Source: Byssochlamys sp. IMV 00236 (taxonomy: Eukaryota > Ascomycota > Eurotiomycetes > Eurotiales > Thermoascaceae). From it: DNA of 64,000 nt. Of the stretch, positions 22,770-34,666 are shown one piece after another. The position numbers and the translations under genes are program-made. The notes under the pieces are model-generated. The model had not been told where the DNA came from, ran no database searches, and saw nothing but the letters and a program-made list of their open reading frames with translations. Position 1 is the first letter of the stretch, and each line of letters starts with the position of its first letter. Location: NCBI GenBank assembly GCA_001931875.2, contig MSJH02000539.1, positions 38,841 through 102,840 of the forward strand. The letters are read 5' to 3'.

Positions 22770-24001
22770 TCACAGAAACTCCAATTCTCCCTTTCTATCC
22801 TTCGCATATATATCCTTCCATTTGTCCCACAGGCGTCGTAACTCATCCATGTAGGCTTGATGGACATGATCAACATACTCAGGATCAGGTTCTTCTTGAC
22901 GCACAATGTTCACTGGCTCCCCAACAACTACATTAACGGGCTTCTGATAAGGCAAAAAGCCGCGACCGCCACCCAAAATACTGCGTCCGTAGAATATCGG
23001 CAATGTCCACCGCAAGGACTGCTTCAGTATTGATTGCAGTCGCTTGATTGAAGGATAGTGATCGGCTTCGACTTGGTCATATAGGTCGTTTTCACCGAAC
23101 CCGAGAACAGGAACGAGGTCGGCCCCTTGTTCTACAGCGAGCTTCACAAAGCCTTTGCGTCCTCGAATGATGATTCGCATTGTGCCTGGCTTCGCGAGGA
23201 GGGATTCGCGCGCTCCCCCAACCGCAATTGTTATTGCACGGCCAGCTCCGTTGCCGTCATGGCCGCCAGATGATAGCAAGCGCCTGCAGGAGCTGCGCGA
23301 CACTCCTCCGAGACCGGTGGACAGGATATACTCCCGATAGAATGGGACCTTGAAGTTTGTGTCCAGTGTGAGGAGTGCGTTGGTAATTCCTGGAAATAGC
23401 TTGGAAAAGCCTAACGCCTCGGTTGCAAATGCTGCGAAAGCACCATGACAGATTATGCCGTGGGGATGATACGCGAATATATATTTGCGTCTTGGAGATA
23501 GCAAAGTGGTGCGGCGCAGCTTGCACGGAAAGTAGGATGCAAAGGCCCTCAAGATGCGTGAACGACGGACGTTCTCGCTTCGACGCCAGAGGTTTCCGGA
23601 ACATCCATCATTCGATTTCAGTATCCAGAAGATATAAAATAGCATCAACGGCAGAGTAAGTGGGCATAGACAGAAGACAATCGTTCCCGCAAGACTCAGA
23701 ATGGCACTTAAAGCATGGAGTATATGTGCCGCCAATTCCAAGGGGCTAGCATGACGCTTGTCAATATTGCTAGAAGAGATCAGTAATCGCAATACTCCGA
23801 GAAATGCAGAGGTTCTTGCCTGAGATCGGAAAGCATGTATCCGGTTTGGAGTTCCTTTATTGTTTCGGGCTCTTCTTCGGACAGCGGACTTGGAACATAA
23901 TGCTGGATTTCGGCAGCGTGAATGTTTGTTCGATCCTTTTCAAGGAAAGTGCCCGCCGATATTCCTGTCTCTTGCTGCGAAAATTGAACTATCGATTCCA
24001 T
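22770..24001 (-). CDS. DGAT2-family diacylglycerol acyltransferase
   Basis: Acyl-CoA:diacylglycerol acyltransferase 2 type enzyme, which makes triacylglycerol at the ER and lipid droplet. Two exons, 24001-23820 and 23769-22770 (1182 nt, 393 aa), joined by a 50-nt GC-AG intron (donor AG|GCAAGA, acceptor TTCTAG). The second exon alone has no in-frame ATG before the core, and this splice is the one that gives a full N-terminus with consistent phase. A hydrophobic hairpin (about residues 75-110) precedes the catalytic H-P-H-G at 162-165. Further family motifs are G-G-A-R-E-S-L, R-G-R-K-G-F-V-K-L-A, L-V-P-V-L-G-F-G-E-N-D-L-Y and G-G-G-R-G-F-L-P-Y. Its place near three caleosins fits a lipid-body role. 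A related wax or sterol acyltransferase activity cannot be excluded. Confidence 0.85.
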
Positions 24002-25556
24002 CTGATACGTGCTGGCCGTAGAAAGATTGTTGATGTACACTCTCGCCCACTGACGGAAATCGCGTAGTAGAAGTAATAAGTACTTCGTTCCTTAGTCTGG
24101 ACCGTTCGACTGTGGATCCAACAAGCTTGGAAATGGAGAACCTTGCAATGTATCAGCATGAACCTGAACAACTGACTGCGGTCCAGGCCTGATTTTACCC
24201 TTGTACATACAACACTTAGTACACTGGATCACCGAATTCGTGTTGTGCTGAAGTCGAGACTTTCATGCCACTGTCGGGCAGTCAGATAACCTGTCGAAAT
24301 ACGCATTTACACCTGTCTAAATGCGAAAGTAAGTGGAATATCCGCCGTATGGTGATGCTAGACGTCTAATGCATGGTGGCTAGATCCATTTTGGGTGTCG
24401 AAAGTCCGCGGTACAACCGGCAAGATTATCATATAGATACGTCTTGAATGTAGAAGTACCTAAGACTACATGGAGATATGTAGAAGAAGCAGGTAGTTTT
24501 CCCTATGATATCTGATTCCACTATCTCTGGCTGTTCGGGCTCGTCTGTTTTTCCATACGTCTTTGCCCTGGAGATAGACCCCACTTCGAAAGCATGGTAG
24601 TATGATATGGATGCTATCTTGATCGCAGCAACTTGATTTGTCTGAATTTTTCTTAAGAGATAATACCATAGGGCTCGAGATGACGGTAAAAAGTTCCGCG
24701 GATGTTTCGGCTGTTGGCGCCTTGGAAACGGCGTTTATTCTCAATGCTAACTGGCTTGCTGATGTAGTAGAATAGGCACAGCGCTGACGCCACATTCTGT
24801 AGTATGTGCAAGGGTTAAATGGACTCTCCTTGGGGTTTCTCGCAATTCATATCGTGGGACAAAAAGTGGGCGCCATCAATGACCTCGAAATGCAGCAAAC
24901 GATCGAAGACGTCGTCTCTTTTCGGACGATTCATTGACCTAAGTGCCATGAATTATGCGACAGTTCTAGATAAGCGAGAACTTTCGTGGAAGCAAGCATC
25001 GTCGATCGAGGAATGTCCACTTTCCGGCCCGCCGATCCTGACGGATCTGATATCCTAGGTGACGTGAACCGGATTCGGAACCTCGGCCGTCACTTTACAC
25101 AATAATCTGCTATCTCCCGTGCATTTTCTCCCACTTACTTGTGAACTCGTACCCGGATGAGGATATCGTCACCTGGATTCTATTGTAATTGGTCTGGCTG
25201 CTTGTCATTATTGCGATGCTTCCGGACGTTCCCCGCTGGCTTGCTGTCTGACCGTAAGCGCTTATATTGGCATCCATGGAGAGGCACGCTCCACACTGGG
25301 GAAGAGATTGACATCAATTATTTTTTATCATTGCTTCAACTATAGTGTATGGTCAGCGACAAAAGCCCTAAACCTTCGGATACACTCGACCTTCTTACCA
25401 TTGGCCGTCCAATTTGAAGCTGGTGATATGCCCTGGATGTCGACGAAGATAAGCCTGCCGTTTTCTTGTCATTAATACTCATTTCCAGAAGTTATCTCTG
25501 AGCCGGTTACTTCACCTGTTTGTTTTCCGTTTCGTTCTTCAGCTTCACGTCAAGGA
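24002..25556. other. Intergenic, no supported gene
   Basis: 1.55 kb between the DGAT2-like gene (minus) and the DUF1752-like gene (plus), so both promoters are here. Near 24805-24945 (+) one frame without a start codon reads somewhat protein-like (G-L-S-L-G-F-L-A-I-H-I-V-G-Q-K-V-G-A), but it is too short to place in a family. Confidence 0.45.
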
Positions 25557-26479
25557 ATGATGCCAACTTCCATCCGGGATGACAGTGTACTGGAGGAAGA
25601 GCCCTCGCTGAACGCTGATTACCTGGCTCATCCATGGTCAGATGAAGATCTTTGGTTAACGAGGCGGTATATTCGAAGGAAACGTATAGCTCTGGAAAGT
25701 TCAGTTAGGTTAGAGAATGCTCTGTGGAGAGCATGGAACAAGAAAGATTGCCCTGCAGGCACAGTGTCTCCCAGGAGGATCAATTGGTAAGTAATCATCA
25801 GACATGAAAAGAATCATAGTAAGTTAGTCGCTGATGCCTATTATCCAGGGATAAGGACAGTGATATTACCTGGCTATATGGGCCGTGGCAACGGAGCATT
25901 CAATCACGACCGAGAAGTCCATCTCATCACTCACGATGGAACACCACATTATCAGCGAATCTTCCCAAGAAGCCTGCTTTGAAGAAGGCATCTCGGATTC
26001 CCGTCCAGTCGAAAGCCGGACAGCTCCAAGTCTCCCCAGAAGACAGATATCGCTCTCGCGCCGTCTCTGTCAGGAATTATAATTCTCCCGAACTCCCTCA
26101 AAAATCAGTATCTGAAACAGCTTTGTCACGCTTAGTCAAGTCTGCGACGAGATGTGTGAAGTTTGCATTTGATCGCAATCCTGCCCCAGCGCTCTCATCA
26201 AGGCGCAGCGATGATAGAATCCGCTTCGATGGTGGTGCAGATCGGCAATGTCTTAGTGCCCAGACTACAAAATGGACTTCGTTTTGGGGCGAAGGTAATA
26301 GTCCATGGACATCTGAAGTGGTCATTGATCATTTGCAACTCCCAGCCTATGACGCTTCTTCGAAACCTGAGATACACCACCAGGAATGGGTGATTAATCC
26401 ATCGATCGAATATCTACCTCCAACGACTCTCAACCGTCCCATGGAGAACTACATAACCTTACCGAGTTATTCCAGTTAA
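25557..26479 (+). CDS. DUF1752/Reg1-like regulatory protein
   Basis: Two exons, 25557-25786 and 25849-26479 (861 nt, 286 aa), with a 62-nt GTAAGT intron. It resembles the fungal DUF1752 family (the areA-associated GATA-like/Reg1 group, which includes a regulatory subunit of protein phosphatase 1 in yeast). Visible matches are L-E-N-A-L-W-R-A-W at about residue 57, N-W-D-K-D-S-D-I-T-W-L-Y-G-P across the splice site, K-K-P-A-L-K-K-A-S, and R-I-R-F-D-G-G, which resembles the basic-acidic repeat of that family. Similarity is partial and the protein is shorter than typical members, so the role in carbon or nitrogen signalling is inference. No catalytic motif. Confidence 0.65.
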
Positions 26480-26945
26480 TGCGAAACATTCTTGAGGACA
26501 AAGTTCACTCCGGAGAGACCTTCAATAATTATTTAAAAATTAGAATAGATAGGGAGAATTCGGATCCACTGTTCCCTGTTTTCCTATTTCTCATCCAGTG
26601 GAGAAAATACACTACATGAGGAATACACTAGCTCAATTATTAGGCTCAACTAGGTATTCACAAGACGTATGATAATGATGTCAACAACCCCCGGTCTAAT
26701 ATCCCAACATTGAGACAATCACATGGCTAGATAGTTTCCAGTTCGTCGCTTTTAGTTGATTGGCGCGTGGTCATTGGTTGGGTCCCTTTCATCATTTATC
26801 TATGTTGTCTCGTCCTTGTTCCTTACTTTTAAGTACCTCCCTCCGTGTCCTTGAACCAAAAGCTGACGCCCCACGAACCGGTTTATTATAAACGTTACAT
26901 AGCGCCTCTTGCATACGGAGTTATCTAGCATCGTCCATCTCAACA
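26480..26945. other. Intergenic promoter region
   Basis: 466 bp upstream of the hydrolase gene, including a TATA-like TTATTATAAA near 26880. No gene. Confidence 0.45.
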
Positions 26946-28505
26946 ATGTCACTACACTACAATAAATGCACGAAGTCACTCATGTCAATCGAGGACATGC
27001 TGCTGAAGCGCTGGGGCAGCCTCAGCAGGTTCATGATGTCCTTTACCATTATTCGCTTGATAGTGGCCTTACTCCTACTTCCTCTCTATATGATGAGAGT
27101 AATATTGCGATCGGTCCCATGCATTTTCATCAATACCTTTCGCTTTATGATCGTTGCCGGTTGTCGTCTTTTGATCAATGATACGGAGAAGTACCGAGCA
27201 CAGGAACAGTTACAGGCTCAGTCACAATTTAACAACCGTTATGTATTCCCCGAAGATGTGGTATTGAGATTGCATCCAAATGGAAAAGGCTCCTTGAGTG
27301 ACATGCCGTTTGCAAACAATATTGAAGAGATATCGGTTTGCGGTGCAACAGCCCGGTACATCCATATAAAACCGGAGAATAACGGCGTTCATGGCGAATA
27401 CGAGAGAAAAAGCCCGATCGTCCTTCTCCATGGAAATCCCAGCTGGAGTTATATTTGGCGAAATGTAAGTTTCATCTCCCGTGCCTAGCGAGGCCTCCTG
27501 GAAGGGAAGCGACAAACGAAGCAATTATTATTTTTTTTTTCTAAACCCCTGGTAAATTGCGATCATACAGGTCCTGCCAAAACTGGTCGAACAAGGACAC
27601 GAGGTCTTTGCCCTAGATTGGATTGGTCACGGCAGGAGTGACAAAATTACTCGACAGACGTGCATCAGTTTCGAGTTACACATGAGGACTCTGATCGAAT
27701 TGTTCGAATCTACAGGCCTTGAGGATGCTACACTTGTTGCACATGACTGGGGTGGGTGAGTCAACTTTGATACCCGTTTCCACCTTCTCATCTGCTAATG
27801 TCATGCTCACTACACACAAGATGTATCGCGCTCTGTACCCTGCCGCATCTTCGAGCAAATGCTTGCCGTGGTCTGTTCTTGCTCAACGCCTTCCTGCCGC
27901 CTCGTCCAAGTGACATGAGCCTGCATTATGGCCTTTTATACGCAATCTGGTTTATGTCCACCGGCATCATGGATGGCTACTTGCCCGAGTCTGGAGTTAT
28001 GCGTTTCATGTCTCCACATCTCCCCCAGAAGGAGATCGAAGGCTATGAAGCGCCCTACAGGGATTTTCCCCTCAACAGCAAGGCAGGGGTGTTCCGTTTC
28101 GCACATATAGCACCCGGCATGCCCGAGTTCGTGCTTCGTTCCCTCCGCGAGACATGGCTCTGGAAACTGGGTGAGGGACTATGTGGACCAATCCACTTCA
28201 GCAGTCTCAATGCTCAGACGAGCCTGTCGGCGCGGGGAGACGAAGTGAGACAGTTCTGGCGCAACGGAGATATGAAAGCGCGGCGTAGCGCTGGCAGTGA
28301 AGCACCGTTCAGAGTGGTCGTGGTGTTTGGGGAGGATGATCCACTGCTCAAAGACTACAAGCATATTCTCACCCAGACAATCAACGCCGACCTCATGGTC
28401 GACTGGGCCCCAAGTGGCATCTGGCTCAGCAATGCAGGTCATTACCCGGTCGAAGAGAGACCCGGGGACATTGCAGACCTGATAGTCAAGTTCAGCAGCA
28501 GTTGA
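26946..28505 (+). CDS. Alpha/beta hydrolase, haloalkane-dehalogenase-like, membrane-anchored
   Basis: Three exons: 26946-27464, 27571-27755 and 27821-28505 (1389 nt, 462 aa). The N-terminal 70 residues hold one or two hydrophobic segments (I-R-L-I-V-A-L-L-L-L-P-L-Y), so the enzyme should be membrane-bound. The hydrolase core has the oxyanion motif H-G-N-P-S-W-S-Y-I-W-R, the nucleophile elbow A-H-D-W-G-G with Asp as nucleophile (completed across the second splice site), a likely acid near F-G-E-D-D-P, and the catalytic His in N-A-G-H-Y-P-V-E-E. The Asp nucleophile is shared by haloalkane dehalogenases and epoxide hydrolases. The H-G-N-P motif and overall order favour the former, but the natural substrate in fungi is usually not a haloalkane. 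The 106-nt first intron is the longest in the window. Confidence 0.87.
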
Positions 28506-29530
28506 ATCCAAGCAAGAAGCCAGCCGCGATGTGACCTAGCCTATCCATAGTCAATACGCCAGGTGGGTCGTATTATATCTACGGAGTACATAGGAAGGCC
28601 GTTCCCGTTCGACAGATTCTCGAGCGTTCCTACTCCGTAGACCTGTGTTTGTATTCTTGTTAGCGGGTACCTCTTGCAGCCAATGCGTGTCGGTAACAGA
28701 GTACATACATGACGGCGCAAGAAGCAAGCAGTTCGGTCCCAGAAAGTCGTTCCAGTACATACTTGACTTGATCATTGCGATTGTTAGCGCGAGTTTCAGG
28801 GGAGATAATTACGCCAAGATACTCAGCTTCAATAGGGATACTTAAAATGCATGTATACCAAATTAAGACAAGCGAAGAGTACGTTAGATTATTTATGACG
28901 TTCCATATAATGACATTCTAACAGAAACGCTGCCATGATGCTCTCCCTGTCCGAAGCAAATGCCATGGAAAATCAAGCCTGCTTCCGCGATTTCCGTCCG
29001 CAGCAAATCCAAAACGATAGGGAAAGATGAGATTCTGCAAGTGACCATGATACTCCATGCACAATACAGGTTCAACCATGCCAGAGCAAGACCTAGGCGA
29101 ACTCCTCGCGCGCGTATTTCATCATATTGAAACTTAACCATGACAATCGGTGGCGCGGGGTAAGAAAGTGAAGATGATTTAGGTCCGAACTCAAGGCTCA
29201 ATCAGTCCAATAGACAATAGCAATTGCTGTTTAGCCGGTCCACTGGGCTTTTTCTAAAGGAAGCCGAAACCCCGTACGCCAAGGAAGATGAACATCCAGG
29301 CTAATGTATCTCTCCAGACCCGCATCGGCTTCGAATAGCGCCCCTGTAGCGTCGTTGGAAGCCGCCGTTATCGTTCTCCTAGCGTAACCATTATTGGAGA
29401 TGGACCGTGACGTGAACGAGAATTGTCCCAAGAATGCGGATAATAGCTGGAACAACGGCCCCCGCCATAAGATCTTCCCCTTGTCAACCGTCATCTTCTT
29501 GGCAAACATATCTAATTCTTTAAAACGAAG
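28506..29530. other. Intergenic, no gene seen
   Basis: 1.0 kb between two plus-strand genes. Two minus-strand frames (28893-29201 and 29231-29572) are open for about 100 codons, but show no family features or splice logic and are treated as chance. Confidence 0.45.
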
Positions 29531-31997
29531 ATGCAGAGCGCGATATCGAAGGACTCGACGCCAGCAGACCAATCCGCCGCCCTTGATCCTACTGACAAAG
29601 CAAAACGAACGGTTGCGAAGCGTGTCAGAAGAGCATGCGACCGGTGTCGACTGAAGAAGTGGAAGTGCGATGGTGAGAGTCCGTGCCGGCCATGCGATCT
29701 ACGCGGTCTCGGTGAGTCCAATTGTTGCCCTTTTCCGAGGTTCAGCTGTTGTTCTCTTCTAATACCTAGGCGTACTCCCGTGCAGACTGTTCCTATTACG
29801 AATCTTCAAGGAGACGTTCGCGCCCAGAGTACATCGAACATCTAGAAACCCAACTATTCTACCTCAAGACGATTTTCCGCACCATCTGGCCCTCGATTGA
29901 CGTGGACCGTCTGATCAGCGAGAAAAACCCAGAACAACTGCTCGAGGAAGTCACTCGCAACACGCGATGGAGCACCGAAGAAGTCAGCGGAACCCTCCGG
30001 TCGTTAGCAAATGGGGACGGTGGTCGCGGGATATTTCTAGATACAATGATTGAACGAGGAGGGTGTCGGAAAGGAGGCGGAGCATGGTGCAATACTTACC
30101 ACAGCCATTGCGGACGTCTGGCCCTGCTCTGTACTATCAGAGACCGTTGCAGTCAGATGCTCACCAACTCGCTACAACAAATCTTGCTTCAGATGGATTT
30201 GCGGGAAGCCTTCGGGTGGCATCGGTCCATCTCTCCGTTCCATCTGGGAAACCGCATAATGTCTGACACGGGTGTACTACCGACGAAGAGCAGAGCAAAG
30301 GAGCTCGTCTGTGTTGCTGTGGAAAATGCATTCTGCCTTCTCACGTTCATTCATCGACCCTCCTGCGATCGAGCCATCGACCGACTCTACGAAGACTCGG
30401 CAAACGGAATAAGCGTGACTGAGGATAAGGAGCTGCCTCTTCTCATTAGTCTTTGCGCGCTAGGTGAGCTATTTAGTGGTGGTGAAGACCGAAGGTGCGC
30501 TGACTGTCCAAGATCACTGTATCATGAACTAAATAGCTGATCTCTTATTCTTTTCTTTTCCCTGTTCAGCGAGGAGTATTTCAGACTCGCTCGACAATTA
30601 CTAGATTTCGCCGTGTGCAGAGACATCTCATCACTGCAAGCGATTTTGACTATTGCCATTTACCTACAGTCGAGATCGATGGCTCTGACCTGTCGCGACT
30701 TTGTCAGCGCTGGTGTTGCTGCGATGCGACGAGTGCGCGAGACGCACTGCATTGAAGGGACGGAAGACCCTATCGCCAAAGAAGTTCTGAAGCGTTCATT
30801 CTGGACTCTTTGGACCTTAGATGTCTATCTGACTTGTATTCTCGGTCTCCCGAGGCTAGTGGACGAGGACATAACGGACCTGGATCTTCCCGGCGAAGTG
30901 GAAGACGATCTCTCATCGCGGAGCAATTCTCGAGAAAGTCGAGAGAACCTCCTTAAGGAAAAGGCATTATTGACGGCTGCCAATGCACACACTCGACTTA
31001 CTATGATCCAGGAACGGATCTTGAAGTGTATCTACCCGGTCGACGAATATTCCTTCGTATCCGAGAACACGTTCCGGGTCAACTACCAGGTCGTACTGAG
31101 CATCGAAAAGGAATTGGAAACATGGTTTTCAGAAGTTAGCCGCATGCAGTACTTGAGAGTACCGAATGATGATATACGGTAAGATACCCTCCTGTTTCGA
31201 AATTATTATGCAGTTTGCTCAATAACTCCTCAGACGAGCCGAGATATTGCTCCTCATAGCGCATTGCCGTGTGCAAATGGCCCTCTACCTTCCCTTCTTG
31301 CATCATATTCGCAAGCCCAGTTCCGGGGAGAATAGCTCGCAGATCCATTCCTTTGCCTGTGCGATGGCATGCATCAAGGCGGCCATGCAAGAGGTATCAC
31401 TTGCGGTGCAGTTACAGTCCCAAGGTCTTCTTGCGGGTTGCTATTGGTTTCTTCCTTCCGTTACTTTCACTGCGGTGATGACGCTGTTGATGAGCGTATT
31501 AGCGAACAGACGAGATCCCAAAGCATATGAGAAACTCGATGCTGCTGAAAAGGGGACGAATGTTCTGGTTGATATTACCAGCAGTAGCCAGCCGTTCCGG
31601 GAGTGCTTAAATATCCTGATGGTTTGTCCTGTCCCTTCGACAGTTCTGTTTCTAGTCGTAGGCTTGTCAATTTCGCTAATGCATGTTTTCACAGGCCCTT
31701 ATAGGGGAACTCAAAGCAGGTCTGAATGTGCATGTCATCTCACCAGAATCGGGAACCTCCTCAGCAGCGAATCTGGACATCACCCAGGTGTCAGTGCCAA
31801 CATGCGAAGCACTGGGTACCTGGCCAGTTCTCACTGAACCCACTCAAATGTCAGCATTCATGACAGATCTTGACGCCGATATGTACAATAACAGATCCCC
31901 TTTCGCCCCCTCGGCCTTTGACTTGTATGATGCGATTAACGGATCAGGGAACCCGCCATACAATTTCTTTGGGCCCGGTGGGGCTTATATTGGATGA
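29531..31997 (+). CDS. Zn(II)2Cys6 fungal transcription factor
   Basis: Five exons: 29531-29711, 29786-30494, 30570-31178, 31234-31621 and 31695-31997 (2190 nt, 729 aa). The zinc cluster at about residues 36-62 is split by the first intron: C-D-R-C-R-L-K-K-W-K-C-D-G-E-S-P-C-R-P-C, then the sixth Cys in D-C-S-Y-Y. A coiled-coil dimerisation element follows (Y-I-E-H-L-E-T-Q-L-F-Y-L-K). The middle region has the Fungal_trans pattern: L-P-T-K-S-R-A-K-E-L, then L-P-L-L-I-S-L-C-A-L-G, then C-R-D-I-S-S-L-Q-A-I-L-T-I-A-I-Y-L-Q-S. Intron 2 uses a GTGCGC donor, chosen because it alone keeps phase into E-E-Y-F-R-L-A-R. The segment around residues 150-200 is weakly conserved and could hide an error. The convergent GMC gene next door is a possible target. 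Confidence 0.87.
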
Positions 31998-32392
31998 ACC
32001 CTTGAGGGGAATAATTCTTCTTCAGTGGCCCTCTTCCACTTATAGTATATACGATTTATGGCCAGGCGTTACTACCTTACAGGCGTTGGTGCACAGAATT
32101 CGGGATCTTTTTTTGGATTGAATAGCGGGACTACGCCTGGTTCCTATTTGTTGTTTTCGTTTTCAATGTTCTGGAGGACCTGCTGGTGAATTCAAAAGCA
32201 CAGTCTGGCAAAGGACCATGACGTGCCTATTCGATCCTTGGATAATCCGCCATGACATGTTTTATGTACATGTAGAAATCATATCCAGACTTAAATGTCA
32301 AGCGTTAAGTGAACATATACGAGACTCACTTCTCAGTCAATGCTATCTACATATTAAACTGCAAGAATAGAGAATATATCGATCATTAATAT
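31998..32392. other. Convergent 3' intergenic region
   Basis: 395 bp between the stop codons of the regulator and the GMC oxidoreductase. It holds both 3' UTRs; nothing else seen. Confidence 0.5.
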
Positions 32393-34666
32393 TCATTCCA
32401 GAGCTTGTCTCAGCACCTCTCTATTCTCCCCTACAACCTTCCATGACAACGACCATATCCTCTCAGCTCTCTCCTTGCAACCTCTCAGTGTCCCTGTCAG
32501 CGACCAGGGCTGGTGTAGTTGTGGCCACCATTGCTGATAATCTTGCTTGATCATATGCGCACCCTGACAACGTCAGCGCAAATACAAGTTCATTCTGAAC
32601 GGCGACGAACAGACCTTCTCAGCAACCATATATACAGCATTTTGTATCCTACCATCAGGAATAGTGGGGAAGACCGACGCGTCAATCACGCGCAAGCGAT
32701 TGATACCATGGACGCGAAGATGGGGATCGACCACCCCTTGGGATATTGTTTTGCCAATACGGCAAGTTCCACATGGATCTGTAGACATAGTTAGCAATGG
32801 TTAGTAACCATTATAGATGAAATAGCACCATACGATAGCCAGTTGTAACTCGTTCGTGAATGGCCCGATCCATTTCTTCGTCAGACTCACGGGGAAGGGG
32901 GTTCGGATATTCGCCAATAATCAAGTCTTTGGTTTCGTCGCCTTTCAGAAGGACCTCGTCGATGAATCGGATCCCTTCTCGAAGACCGATAATATCAACT
33001 GGGTCGGAGAGGTAGTTCAGGCATATCTCAGGCTGATCCGCGGCATTGCCTGATCGGAGCTTCACTGTTCCGCGGGATTGTGGTCGAAGAAGCGATACAA
33101 CGACCGTGAGATGACCGCCGGTTTCTGGAGACGGTATGTGTGGCTGGAATGGTTGCGCAAAGCATGGCTTCGATAGGTATTTCCAGGTTAGTTGGTTCAT
33201 AGTTAACAAAAAGCACTGAAGGAAGGAAAGAAGGGAATCCTTACCAAGAAGTCAAACTCCAGATGTGGTTGTCCTCCAGGCCCCAATGGATCCGCTCTAA
33301 CGCTTTCACGAGCGTGTCTCCATTCCTTACATGTCTCCAGTCTCTGATCAATCCTTGCAAAAGCGCTCATTTCCAATAACCCGCTTGAAAATGGGCCAGT
33401 CTTCGTCTCCCGATACAGTTTCAGCGCCTGTTCGTGTTCAGGCCCTGGCCTCAAGACCCTATCCGTGGAATATTCCTCCTTGACTTGAAAAACGTGCGGC
33501 ACAACTGGATGATCCTGCAGATGCTGTCCGACATGTTCTGAATCGACGATACAAGGCAGTCCATGGGAAGACAAGTGGTCAAGGGAGCCAACCCCGGATA
33601 GCATGAGCAACTTGGGAGACTCGAATACTCCACATGATACAACCACCTCCGCGTCCGCTTTATAGTATTCCGGGCCTCGGGGTGTATGCACCAATACTCC
33701 TTCAGCAGAACCATCTTTGATGATAATACGTTCTGCATGGCTTTTTGAAAGGATCTCGACGTTCGGTAAGCCCTTGATGAAACAGTTACTCGTCGACCGT
33801 TGGCCGTTATGGATTGTTCGTATGACATGTGTCATCCCATCCACATGGCCATTGAATATATCATTCGTGACCGGGTACCCTCTGCTTTTCCATGCAGACG
33901 TGAGTAGCTCTCCTAGAGGAATTGGAGTTGCAGGGCCAATTTGGAGTAGTGAATCTTCTGTATTCGCGGCAACATTCAGAGGAGGACGGTCTAATATCCT
34001 TTCGAGGTCATGGAAAGCAACAGGCTGTTACGATATATTGCTGTGTCAGAGAAAATAGCATGACTTCTTGAAGATGAAGCGAAAGTAATTCGGAAAGTAG
34101 AAGCAAGATGTTATAAACTCACCGTATTAAATGACTGGGAGCAATTATTCCAGCTCCATTCTTCGCCGCCAAACTCAACCCAGTCGTCGTAAGTCGAGGC
34201 ACTGCCGCGCAACCAAGTATAATAATTCAAGCAGCTACTTCCACCAAGCACTTTGCCGCGGGTATTAGCTGCCTCCACACGTTTGTATCCAGGCTTGTCA
34301 ATCAATGTAGTTTCATAGGCCCAGTCATATTCTGTTTCGCGAAGATGGAAGGCCAGGGCGGGTGTAGTTATCATCTCAACACTTTCTGGATCACTAGAGT
34401 TGCTGTCAGATATTGTTTCACTTAGCCAGTACGGGCTCTACGTGTGATGATAATATTTACCCTGCTCCGGCTTCAATAACAAGTACTTTGACCCGTGGAT
34501 TGGAAGCGAGTCGACCGGCAACCAAAAGCCCAGCCGTACCACCTGCAACACGCATGAGTATATAAGCAGTGGCAGAAAATAAATAACTACTCTATGTAAA
34601 TATTCATTCTTCTTTATGGTACTAACCGCCAACGATGATAAAATCATATATCCCTATCGGCCTCAT
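32393..34666 (-). CDS. GMC oxidoreductase (choline-dehydrogenase/glucose-oxidase family)
   Basis: FAD-dependent alcohol oxidase or dehydrogenase. Seven exons: 34666-34627, 34542-34461, 34402-34123, 34024-33245, 33167-32834, 32778-32615 and 32563-32393 (1851 nt, 616 aa). The N-terminal dinucleotide motif V-G-G-G-T-A-G-L is built across intron 1. GMC signature 1 is R-G-K-V-L-G-G-S-S-C-L-N. Signature 2 lies near S-C-G-V-F-E-S-P-K-L-L-M-L-S-G-V-G. The L-Q-D-H-P-V-V segment and the C-terminal active-site region T-G-Y-H-P-C-G-T (His made by the intron 5 junction), then V-H-G-I-N-R-L-R-V-I-D-A-S, are typical of the Aspergillus family. No secretion signal, so probably intracellular. Substrate unknown. 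Convergent with the Zn2Cys6 gene. Confidence 0.92.

Noticed and set aside
28893..29572. Two minus-strand frames of about 100 codons
   Set aside because: No homology, no splice logic and no conserved features; treated as chance open frames.
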